Made by a program: the position numbers and the translations under genes
Part shown: positions 35,372 through 46,184 of the stretch, piece by piece
Numbering within the stretch: the first letter of the stretch is position 1
Layout of the letters: each line of letters opens with the position of its first letter
Notes under the pieces: generated by a model
The model's input: only the letters and a program-made list of their open reading frames with translations
What the model was told of the DNA's origin: nothing
Database searches by the model: none
From: Beroe ovata
Taxonomy: Eukaryota > Ctenophora > Nuda > Beroida > Beroidae
Assembly (NCBI GenBank): GCA_946803715.1
Contig: CAMPET010000008.1
Span: forward strand, 482,777 to 546,776
Direction of reading: 5' to 3'
DNA: 64,000 nt

Positions 35372-38300
35372 TCAGCTAAAATTTCCAAGCTGTTGTTGTT
35401 GTTGTTGCGGGATACTGCCGAACCCGCCGGACATAAAGTTGTGAGACGGAACACTCCCCATGTTGTTAAATTGTCCGAAACCGGCCGACATGCCAGATGA
35501 TTGTTGCATGCCCATGGACGTCATCCCGCTCATATTTGACATACTACTCATAGGCATGCTCGACACATTCTGCTGCATGTTGGGCATGCCCTGTTGCATG
35601 GTGGGCATACCCTGATGCATATTGGGCATACTCTGTTGCATATTAGGCATTGGCTGCATGTTCGACTGCATTGCTCCAAATTGACCGAATTGGGGCTGCT
35701 GAAAATAATGACTCAATTATAGCTTGCAGAAAATGCTTAAAATTGTAGGATTTCACCCTACCCTTGCTGGCGGGATTTTATCCCTGGCAAGGGCGGGATG
35801 AAAATCGCGCGCACCGACGGTAGGGTAAAATCCTAGAATGCTTAAAATGACAGAAATGCTCATAAAAAATAATTTTGACAGCATGAGCTATCCACCAATG
35901 AATTTACCATCATTTGAGCCATGGGCACACCCCTGTTATTTTTCGGCGCGTTGCTCGGAGCTAGGTTATCCAGGGAAATGTCTACTCCACTAACATTCCA
36001 CATCCCTGTCTGTAAAAAGGGGAGTCAGTTTACAACCAGTGGGTCACAAACATAGGGGGATCCCCAGCAATTTGGGAACATTACCAACCTTGGGAACATA
36101 ACCAACCTTGGATTGCGGAGGCCGTTGAGCTGGTTTCGGTAGAACAGCAGCTGTATTCATGGCTCCCTGAGTTGGCATCATGGCACTCTGACTACTGTAC
36201 ATGGGGGTCTGGCTGGGAAATCCCTGTGCAAACATTGGTTGACCCACGGGCTGTTGTTGTTGCTGTGGTGTCATCATTGGTGCCTGCATGCTCTGTGTTG
36301 GCATGGTGGACGATGGCTGTATAGAGGGCATGGCAAAGTCGTCCAGTAAACTAGCTGACTGGGACACAGGCTGAGGTTTTATCTCTGCAAATGCGGCAAA
36401 TGGGTCAGAGCTTTCCTGTGTGACAGTATTTGATGTTGGGGCAGCTTGACTAGGACCCTGAAATGAGTGCTGTGAAACACTTCTCATACAATGAAAGAGC
36501 GTAGTGTATCATGGTGCAAAAGATGAAATTCATTAGGTAGGTAGTAACATACCAGGTTTAAACTGAAGAGATCGGTCTCAAGTCCATTAGCGGAAGAAGC
36601 TGGCTGTGTGGTGGATGTCGCAGACTGGAAGGATGCGAAATCCGCAAAACCTGAAGTGAAGTCTTATGTAATAATCAATTTATTTATAAATTTATTAAAT
36701 GCATAAATTCAAGCTTTCCATAACATGAGAAGAAACCTCGATCCAATTTTCACAATCGCAGCTGACAAACTGACACGTCATGCTTCATGAATAAATTCCT
36801 ATCTTGCAAAGCCACGGAGTAATATAACGCGGAAAATGTGCAGTTTGCACGAAAGATGCACTGGTTCATTTAGACATATGAAAGGCAAGCTATGACATTC
36901 TTCCCGTCTCTCCAATTTTAAGAGGGGCGTTTCTGGCTATCACGACGCAGTCAAGGCATAATTAATTTAGAGGCTCGGTACGTACTGAGTGGGCGCGCCG
37001 CATGCACTAGTGCAGCGCGCGCGCTGCTGCGCGCAACTTGTCAATGCTCGCTATACCGCAACACGCATAAATTGAAAAGCCCCGCGCGTTACATAAATTA
37101 CAGATTTGCTTCACAAATGTGACCGGCCCATTTTGTAATCGCGTGATTCGCAAACGAAAACGATAGTGAATTGTTGTCGGTTGCTAGCAGCGAGAGGATA
37201 TGGCCAACGTTCCTATTCATTTGGAAAGTTAAAGAGTTCAGTAGAATCGTGCAGGCTTTCCTATGCTCCACCATCATCCATTGCTGGCAACTTATCCACA
37301 GGATTGTACATGCAAGATGCAATTAAATTGTAGATATTTCTCACACCAATGATTGCTAATGGTCCACCGATGACATCAATTATCAATACAGGAAGGCGTG
37401 CTACATGTTGGATGGCCCAATAACTTATGCACATCTAGTAATGAATAACATATCACATTACATAGCGAAGTTACGTAACCGGCTGCGTTATACTCATAAG
37501 TAACACATGAAAGTGAGCAAGAATATAGCTTACCATCATCAGCATTGCTATCAGCTGAATGTTCACTGAAAGGGTCTGAAGATGCGATAGCTGAAACAAG
37601 ATACAGATTCAGCAAGCAGCAACATAGCGCTATTTACATGTAAACAAGCAAGAGCATTCTTGGCACGTCAAGTTAAACATGAACAGAATGATATATCAGA
37701 AAGCAGTTAGTGCAAAAGAGCCTAAAGGGATTCTGTGTTTGTCGCAACAGAGTGGTCTGTACGGAAACCCACGGTTTCGATTCCTCCACCGTGTTCACCA
37801 GGCCAGGCACACAACCACTCTGTCTTGACCAAAGTCAATTTTATAACGATTAGATGTAGCATATAGCAGTCGAAAACACACACACATGCACAAACACATG
37901 ATGCAAACCTGTGGTAGATGAAGGAACGGGATCGGAGAATGACACCAAATCCACGGTGTCAGCCGCAGTTGACACCGCATCCGATTGTGCCGTGTTAAAC
38001 GGATCAAATACTGTGTCAGATTTGGCGGCAGTAGAGGTGGCAGTTGTTGGGGCAGCGCCACCTGGCTTGTTCCTGTTATAAATATGTATAATATTCAATC
38101 GCCCCCTGGTTGATTAATTTACACCCGGCAAATGATATGACAAATCAGATGAAGAGCTGTTCTAAACGGGGAAATTAGATTAGGAGCGAGGTTGTTTAAA
38201 CATAAACAACGTCATAGCGGTGTATGACGTGTATATACACTGGACAGTATATACAGTACACTGTGTACAAACATAAACAACGTCATAGCGGTGTATGACG

Positions 38301-41300
38301 TGTATATACACTCGATAGTATATACAGTACACAGTGTACAAACTGTACACAGTGTACACGCACACTGCACACTGCGTACTATATACCATGTACATTGTAC
38401 ATTGTACAGTGTGTACTGAGTACTGCGTAGTACACAGTACGTACTCGCACACAGCACAAAAACATGTGTTTTCAGAGATACGATTATGCAGAAAGGAACT
38501 GGTAATTACTAATTATAGTGCTGGCAGTGTACAATGTACATGCTGTGTAGGAGTGAGGTTGTGGCATAGCTAATGATTGCACATGTAAGTATTTTGTCAG
38601 CAGACGTCATATTATATCGGTCATATTAAGCCATGTTTTGTGAAGGGTAAGCTTGCCAGAGTATAGACCATATGCGAAGATCATAATATGCGGTTAACGG
38701 TCAATGACCATTGGTCAATCACTCCTCTATTTTGGTAGTTACGAATGCGTTTAGACGGTGTTTACTACTATCCAACATATTGGGCATATAGGTATTGTAG
38801 CACAACTATTATGTAAAAATACACATGATTTCTCTATCGCATATGGCACTGGGCAGCAATCGACGATAGTCACACAAATTGTGAAAACAGGAAGATCAAA
38901 AGATCGACATGCAACCTGGAGTCATATTCATGCATAATATGTAGACATCCTTACGTGGTGGCGAAATTAGCGGCTGCACCGAGTTCTAGGAGCTTGCTGG
39001 GTTCTGCCTTTTTGCGCGGTCCCGCAGCAGCAGTAGCTGAGGTAGCTTGTGAAGAAGGGGTGGCGGCAGGTTTAGATCTGATGAAACTAAAGTCATCCTC
39101 TTCCTCCCCCAGCCCTTCCTCTCTTGCAGCATCTTCCTCATCTTTCACAATGTCAAACCCTTTCTCTTCATTCGTAGTGCTGTGAGCGGGAATGCTGTTT
39201 TAGCGGCTACTAGCAAACACTAGCTAATGGCTACCTCCCAACCAAACATGCAGACTATAGCGCTTCATGAATTATAAATGAACTAGTATGAACCGTATAT
39301 ATAGGCCATATTCATATGTAGGCCGTATGTCGTATATAGTATAGACTATAGATCATTATGTCTCCCTCAGCAGCGTTGCACACACATTTGTTCTGTAATA
39401 ATACTGAGACATGGCTAGTTACCCTTTCTCTTCGTCCTCCACTTCATCTTTGTACGGTTTCCTCAGCCCTGTTCCCCAATTATCTGTTCTGAGATATAGT
39501 AATGACCTTGAAATCTTTATGAGAGATATCGCATGATATTTTTTGTCGCTCAACCTCATACGATCTATCGATTTTCTCCAAAAGTAAAACTCACTTGGGT
39601 TTCCATGACTTCAGATCGTCCTTTATCTTGAACTCTTCGTCATCGTCCCATTTGCTCTTCTTCTTGTCGAACATGTTCACCCCAGAAATGGAATTACCTG
39701 ATATTGAGCAATATTTACCATCACGTAGGTAAACTTAACCCACGTGATGTTGAAAGATATATCAAATCCGATATCTGACTACAATCGTTCTAGACTTGGA
39801 TGTTAGTCGAGAATATAATAAGTGAATGTAAGGAATGCGACACGGTTAACACGATGGGCCAAACAATATGGGTCTACACGATGAGCCAAACAATGCAATA
39901 TGGGTCTACACTCTACACAGAGAGATAGAGGTAATCATAGCGTGATTACCAGCGCGTGAGTGCGTTACATTAACTTAATGTCATGAAGTGCTTAGAACAC
40001 TAGAAAGCATAGTGTGCACTATATTGTACTGTACACTTGTAAAGTCGACTTTCCCCTACACAGGTGACAGTATCACGACATAACACTGCTACGTGATCGT
40101 AATGATAGTACTATAGATAACAGTGTCTCGTGATTCTCAATTTTCATAGTCCAATGTTGAATGATTGGACCCATGCATGTATCCCAGGAATAGGCTAATC
40201 GGGTCATTCTTCAATATGAGATGATAAAATGCATGAATAAATTATTGATGCATGTTTTAACCAAAATGAGATGGCTCTCATGCACCATGCGTAACATACG
40301 CAATTTGTCAAAGTTTGATTCTTGAAATCCATATTGGGGCTTTTGTGCTATTCCTCCTAATACAAGTGAAACATAAGTTCATCATACAACAGAAGCAGGA
40401 TAACCTCTGCTTCAGAAAGACAGGTAAGAACTATTGGCCACATTCATAGAATACAAAGTAAAAAGATCATCAGACACAGCTTGATAAGAAAGATAGAGTA
40501 ACAAAGGGATCATGTTTAAGGTTTCAGTTAACATACCTCGGGCTGAATTACCAAAAGCAGCAAATTCGTCACTGGAAACACCAGTGTATTTATCTCTGTT
40601 TTTCCTTGCCTTTTTCCGTTCATCCCTGATCATTTCATCATCCTTTAGGAATGCGATAAGCTCTGAGACCCTCTGACGCACTGGAAGTGAAGCATGTTTA
40701 TAATTTTCTAAACTTGAGTTTATTCTGAATGACTAATTGATATCTAACTGATTGATTACTCTCTGATTGATATCTATCTGATTGATATCTAACTGAACAC
40801 CAACTACACATCAAAGGACTGACCATTGATACCCTGATCTTTTCCATTCTCATCTGTGAAAGTGTAGCTCTCCAAGGGACTTAAATCGAACAGATGATCT
40901 CTTGCATTTTCCACAGTTCTTTCACTACCATTCTTAACCAGGTATGATAAAATCAAGAGGCACTGAGATAATTTGAGTTAGAGTAAATTTATCTCATCAG
41001 CAGTCGTTGAAGCTCAATAGCAGTTACAAAACTCACTAAATAATACACATAAAATCAATAACCTTATAAATCCTTCTCCAATTTTTTGTGTTTTCAAACA
41101 TCCTTTTCCAAAGCATTGACATAACCTCCTCATATGTTGTGTATTGGTATGTCAATCTTGCTATCTCTTGCATAAGAGACCCAGATGGCCCCCAAGGATC
41201 ATCATTTGATGCTTCACGGACCTAGTTGTGCATGTTTGGTTACTTTAAGAGGAGATGTGTTACAAAATTTGGTTGCTTTGAGGAATCTAATAAAGAATTG

Positions 41301-41669
41301 AGTTCTGGATTGACTTTTTACTGAACCATTTATTTTTGACTGAGCAATTATGGTATCAATTAGCAACAGAATAAAAATCATCACCTTAGTTTCAGCATCT
41401 GTATAATTCATCACAACATTTGTTCTGAAAAAGTGAATATCAGACTTAATAGAAGATATAATAAGTGTCTTTTGGATGATTAGATCCAGAGATGAGTTGA
41501 TAGAGTCAAATAAGTAGAAGTAGTGACCAAGATAATGAACATGTTTATTGTTTACTCATCAATATAATATGAATTAAGAATAATATATGATTTCTGATTG
41601 AATGACTCACACTTTATCTCCAAATCTTCTTATATCCCACATGTCAATTCGAAAGTTCAAGTTGGCCAT
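35372..41669 (-). CDS. CLINT1: clathrin interactor 1 / epsinR
   Basis: Fourteen exons: 41611-41669, 41385-41424, 41063-41221, 40824-40962, 40537-40680, 39595-39697, 39423-39488, 38955-39179, 37909-38072, 37534-37590, 36553-36650, 36107-36457, 35908-36009, 35372-35698. All are GT-AG and in phase; the product has 677 residues (human 625). The N-terminal ENTH domain (about 1-165) is well conserved: VMNYTDAETK, DDPWGPSG, NWRRIYK, DERKKARKNRDKY. It binds phosphoinositides and the SNARE Vti1b. The low-complexity tail carries FDPF, SDPF, DPFAAF and FADFASF words expected to bind AP-1/GGA ears and clathrin, then a Met/Gln/Pro-rich end (QPMPNMQQ repeats). EpsinR works in clathrin-coated vesicle traffic between trans-Golgi and endosomes. 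A MITE sits in the last intron. A second copy of exons 1-3 lies upstream. Confidence 0.95.
35746..35835. mobile_element. 90-bp MITE in CLINT1 last intron
   Basis: The element starts TAGGATTTCACCCTACC and ends GGTAGGGTAAAATCCTA, forming inverted ends. A 12-bp direct repeat (AATGCTTAAAAT) lies at 35732-35743 and 35837-35848, as expected for a duplicated target. Related elements lie at 42687-42780 and 45351-45476 in the other orientation. It has no coding capacity, so it needs a transposase from elsewhere. Confidence 0.8.
38198..38345. repeat. two direct 71-bp units plus TGTACAC-rich palindromes
   Basis: AAACATAAACAACGTCATAG begins at 38198 and again at 38269; the 71-bp units differ at a handful of positions. 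They end in overlapping small palindromes built from TGTACA and GTATATAC. The block lies in CLINT1 intron 8 and has no coding role. Confidence 0.8.
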
Positions 41670-42070
41670 TAGAATATTCTTCAAGAGATTTCAGATGTTT
41701 TCTTCTGCTATAAGAGATGTAAAATAAGATGTGAATATTTGGGAATATTTTATCGAATATTCAGTTATCTGCCTATAAAATAAAAAGTGTCCACCTCATT
41801 TTAATTTAGGACACAAATTGTGTAAGCACTCTTTATTGACGTGACTACTTAATCAAATTCTAGCAATATCTCTCTGATTTTGCAAATTGGGCAAATTAAA
41901 CATGGCAATTAAATTCTAAATTTGAAAAATGTGGTATTATTGATTATTGAATAACATGAGAGCACTTTCTGTTCCCATGTTGCCTGACAGAACCTATGAA
42001 AATGTGTGACCCAACCTACAATATTTAAAACAAAACAAAAAATTAAGCAAAACAAAGACTTTCAATATTT

Positions 42071-42395
42071 ATGGGTGAGTGGCTTAGTGGTATGGGCATT
42101 GGACTTTCGATCGAAAGATTGTGAGTTCGAGTCCCGGCCACCACACCACTCAGCTAAGGGTGAGAGATTTAACTCAAGCCTATGCAGCCTAACAGTTCAC
42201 TCAGCCGAGCGTACAAGAAACTGTGCGGGAGGGTTAAATGAGGAGCTGCCCATTGCAGCGAAGTCTCGGGCGAATAAAGTATGGATTACACTTCCTTAAC
42301 CGTCACTGGCTTGATAACTTGAATCCTTAGATTCCTGTCATTGGCTGTACAGCTTTTGGAATAGAAGTAAAACTCTACTAAATAATAAAAAAAGG
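42071..42395 (+). mobile_element. tRNA-derived SINE
   Basis: The head at 42073-42146 looks like a tRNA: A box TGGCTTAGTGG (42080-42090), an anticodon-arm-like part with a TTC loop, B box GTTCGAGTCC (42125-42134), then CCGGCCACCAC. The arms do not pair fully, so it is not a working tRNA. A tRNA-unrelated body and an A-rich end (AATAATAAAAAAAGG) follow. Copy 2 of the duplicated segment (about 44926-44932) lacks the whole block, which marks both ends of the insertion. Confidence 0.85.
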
Positions 42396-42686
42396 CTATC
42401 AAACATTGAATTTGAAATATCTAATCTCAGTCGTTTTCACACTTCACAGGTTGTTCAATGAGCAAACACTTCCTCTTTGTCATTTGACTCATGAAATTGT
42501 TGTGAAGTTAATTCGGCCGACCATTAGTATAGTTTTCAGGAGACGCTAGTACCACGCACGCGCAGCATGCCAGAACCTACATGCTCATGCTATCCACTTT
42601 CACTTCAACCTAAAAAAACTTGGCCTCCTTATGTTGAATATTAACAAGACAGTACATGTGATCTGATGCAAAATATTGCACATTGA

Positions 42687-42780
42687 AGGGTTTTTCCCTA
42701 CCGTCGGCGCCGTGCAATTGTCGTTTCGCCTGGGATAAAATCCCGCCAGCGGGGGTAGGGACCAGGGAGAAATCCTACAA
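42687..42780. mobile_element. MITE-related block (CCTACCGTCG family)
   Basis: Starts near CCCTACCGTCGGCGCCG and ends GGTAGGGACCAGG...AAATCCTAC, sharing the GGGATAAAATCCCGCCAGC core with 35746-35835 in reverse orientation. A diverged counterpart is at 45351-45476 in duplicate copy 2, so this insertion predates the duplication or allele split. Confidence 0.7.
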
Positions 42781-43020
42781 GTCCACTGTTTCCTTGTCTT
42801 CGCGCGCGCGATGTTGTGTTCGAGTTCGCGCGCGCCAGATGTTGTTTAAAGTTATAAACAACATCTGGCAAGCGCCGCGCAGCAACGCAATCTCAATTAC
42901 AATTCAACGTCAACTAAAGAGTAAAGCTACATATTACATATGCATAAGTATTGAATATGGCATGATCATCATACATATTTCAATTCAAATTGATCTATAC
43001 TGTAGAGGAATGATCGATCC

Positions 43021-43872
43021 ACTATGCGCTGATTTCGCGATTTTTTAACTTGGGGGAACGCGCAGCACCAAATGTACGAAATATCGAGAAAGTGTGGTGT
43101 ACTTAAGCCTTCATTGTGGGATATATATTGACATTAGCTGGGTCAACTTTATTGCATCAGAATCACGACAGATTGTACTTTATGATGGTGCTTTCAATTT
43201 TCTGCAAATTTGTATAATTCAAGAAGTTATGATCGATCAAAAATAGGGAATTTTCGATCTCAAATATTTGCATGTTCCGTACTTTACCCCCCTTAGTGGT
43301 TCATACTGTGATAAAGCTTGATCTTTCCTCTAAAACATGGTGTTGGTCGCTATGTGGGGTAAAGTCCGGAACATTTCGAAAATTGGCATTGAAATAAGTC
43401 GGTCGCAGCTTCATGGGTCGTTTCATGCGTAGCGTACGCATATATCGTATCATGTTACACGCTTCTCTGTGCTCTAGAAACTGTTGAACAAGTGAATGAT
43501 AACAAAGAAATATCATGAACATTCATGAATATCATATTATTGATAATGGATAAGAAGTTAGAAATGAAAAGAACGGAACTAGTAATTCACACGAATAAAG
43601 AGTAAGACTGGATAACGATACAAATGTTTGAAATATGCTCTTTTGACGCACATGGATCGTCGACACCATGAAAACAAAAATGAAAATGTATTCAGATTCA
43701 CAAGGAATGTCCGTCAGTTCAGTCCTCGTTCCTCGACAGAAAGTATAAGACTAAGCTGGCAGTCTGTTATGAAATTGAACTATCAATTGGACCACTGACC
43801 AGTCCATAGGTCACCTGCAACAGCTAAACTCAATTCATATTCTTCTTAATTTATATCTTCTTATCTTCAGGN
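43021..43872. other. single-copy spacer between the two CLINT1 segments, ending at N
   Basis: About 850 bp with no partner in the other copy and no coding signal. It ends at a lone N (43872) exactly where copy 2 begins, which points to a contig join. Confidence 0.7.
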
Positions 43873-43938
43873 TCAGCAGTTGCTGAAGCTCAATAGCAGT
43901 TACAAAACTCACTAAATAATACACATAAAATCAATAAC

Positions 43939-44524
43939 CTTATAAATCCTTCTCCAATTTTTTGTGTTTTCAAACATCCTTTTCCAAAGCATTGACATAA
44001 CCTCCTCATATGTTGTGTATTGGTATGTCAATCTTGCTATCTCTTGCATAAGAGACCCAGAGGGCCCCCAAGGATCATCATTTGATGCTTCACGGACCTA
44101 GTTGTGCATGTTTGGTTGCTTTAAGAGGAGATGTTATACAAAATTTGGTTGCTTTGAGGAATCTAAAAAAGAATTGAGTTCTGGATTGACTTTTTACTGA
44201 ACCATTTATTTTTGACTGAGCAATTACTGTATCAATTAGCAACAGAATAAAAATCATCACCTTAGTTTCAGCATCTGTATAGTTCATCACAACATTTGTT
44301 CTGAAAAAGTGAATATCAGACTTGATAGAAGATATAATAAGTGTCTTTGGGATGATTAGATCCAGAGATGAGTTGATAGAGTCAAATGAGTAAAGTAGTG
44401 ACCAAGATAATGAACAATATAATATGAATTAAGAATAATATATGATTTCTGATTGAATGACTCACACTTTATCACCAAATCTTCTTATATCCCACATGTC
44501 AATTCTAAAGTTCAAGTTGGCCAT
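43939..44524 (-). CDS. partial CLINT1 duplicate: exons 1-3 (ENTH N-terminus)
   Basis: Exons at 44466-44524 (ATG), 44261-44300 and 43939-44097 mirror CLINT1 exons 1-3 exactly in length and phase, with intact splice sites. I count four nucleotide differences over the 258 coding bases, all of them silent (in Arg, Gly, Asn and Pro codons). No exons 4-14 follow because the segment stops at 43873. It could be an alternative promoter and first-exon set that splices into CLINT1 exon 4, a partial tandem duplicate, or the second allele wrongly placed in tandem. The silent-only pattern and the N at the join favour the allele explanation. Confidence 0.75.
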
Positions 44525-45229
44525 TAGAATATTCTTCAAGAGATTTCAGATGTTTTCTTCTGCTATAAGAGATGTAAAATAAGATGTGAATATTTGGGAA
44601 TATTTTATCGAATATTCAGTTATCTGCCTATAAAATAAAAAGTGTCCACCTCATTTTAATTTAGGACACAAATTGTGTAAGCACTCTTTATTGACGTGAC
44701 TACTTAATCAAATTCTAGCAATATCTCTCTGATTTTGCAAATTGGGCAAATTAAACATGGCAATTAAATTCTAAATTTGAAAAATGTGGTATTATTGATT
44801 ATTGAATAACATGAGAGCACTTTCTGTTCCCATGTTGCCTGACAGAACCTATGAAAATGTGTGACCCAACCTACAACATTCAAAACAAAAAATCAAGCAA
44901 AACAATGACTTTCATTATTTGAACTATCAAACATTGAATTTGAAATATCTAATCTCAGTCGTTTTCACACTTCACAGGTTGTTCAATAACCACACACTTC
45001 CTCTTTGTCATTTGACTCATGAAATTGTTGTGAAGTTAATTCGGCCGACCATTAGTATAATTTTCAGGAGACGCTAGTACCATGCAGCATGCCAGAACCT
45101 ACATGCTCATGCAATCCACTTTCACTTCAACCTAAAAAACTTAGCCTGCTTATGTTGAATATTAACAAGACTGTACATGTGATGTAGCATGTGATCTGAT
45201 GCAAAATATTGCACATTGTAGGGTTTTTC

Positions 45230-45341
45230 TTGTCAGATGTTACCTGACCTGTTTCTCGTGCGCGCGCCTTCATCGAAGACCGAAACTTGTTACGGCCTTC
45301 GATGAAGGCGCACAAGAAACAGGTCAGATAAAATCTGACAA
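45230..45341. mobile_element. 112-bp hairpin MITE present only in copy 2
   Basis: The ends TTGTCAGAT and ATCTGACAA are inverted, and long inner arms (CTGACCTGTTTCT and CCTTCATCGAAG against their complements) pair around a short centre. T-rich GGTTTTT words flank both sides. Copy 1 has one uninterrupted GGGTTTTTCC at the matching place (near 42690), so this is a recent insertion with an available empty site. Confidence 0.85.
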
Positions 45342-45710
45342 AGGTTTTTTACTTTTTTTTCCTACCGTCGACGCCGCGCCGTGCAATTGTCGCTCCGCCT
45401 AGGCCTACGACGGCACGACGCGATATAAAATCTCGCCAGCGAGGGTAGAGACTAGACTAGGGCGAAATTCTACAAGTCCAGTGTCCACTGTTTCTTTGTC
45501 TTCGCGCGCGCGAGACATGGACAGGCAAACAACATCCGGCAAGCGCCGCGCAGCAACGCAATCTCACACAATTACAATTCAATTCAACGTCAACTAAAGC
45601 TATACTACCTGCTACATAAGTATTAAATATGGCATGATCATCCATGCATCATACAATCATACATATATCAATTCAAATGATCTATACAGATACTGTAGAG
45701 GAATGATCGA

Positions 45711-46184
45711 TCATTCCTATACATACCATATACAGTATAGTATACATTAACTGATTAATTTGTAGCATCGCCATCATGAATCATGATCATTCTCACAGTA
45801 CTGCTCACATCTATATCACTTATCATAAAGACTAAAAATCTTTATTATCACTTATAGATTATCATAAAGACTAAAAATTAAAAAAACGCGAGAAGACTTA
45901 ATTTTATCACTTATTGTTAAAAACTAAATCTAATGAATATAAAACTTTTTTAGTGCTATAAAACATTTAAGGATAAAGAATTCTTGTTCACCTATCAAAT
46001 TGAATACGAGAACCTTACCTAATTATAGTTACTGCAATTAGTGCTAGTTACAGCAACAGCTGCTTCCTCTTGAACATGATCCTTCTGATCGCAATTAATT
46101 GCCAGTATTTTTCTGTCTCAGAGTACTCCACTATAGCTGTTTTCCAGCGCAGGTGTCTCTATATCGAATATCGATCATCACTCA
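45711..46184. other. spacer, no gene seen
   Basis: AT-rich sequence between duplicate copy 2 and the ANKUB1-like gene. It has a short repeated word (ATCATAAAGACTAAAAAT, near 45822 and 45861) but no coding signal. Confidence 0.5.

Larger units (their letters stand above)
41000..43020. repeat. segmental duplication, copy 1 (CLINT1 exons 1-3 and promoter side)
   Basis: This segment matches 43873-45710 closely from the intron after exon 3 through exons 3, 2 and 1 and about 1.3 kb of upstream DNA, including the 42687-42780 MITE-related block. Compared with copy 2 it contains a SINE (42071-42395) and lacks the hairpin element at 45230-45341. Copy 1 is continuous with the rest of CLINT1. Confidence 0.9.
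43873..45710. repeat. segmental duplication, copy 2
   Basis: Second copy of 41000-43020 in the same orientation. It begins right after an N, in the middle of the intron that follows exon 3. It lacks the SINE of copy 1 and carries an extra 112-bp hairpin element. Sequence identity stays high through introns and upstream DNA and falls off in the GC-rich element near 45351-45476. Confidence 0.9.

Noticed and set aside
42073-42146. A working tRNA gene (Glu-like anticodon TTC)
   Set aside because: The anticodon and T stems contain mismatches, no acceptor stem closes, and a SINE body follows. The head is tRNA-derived only.
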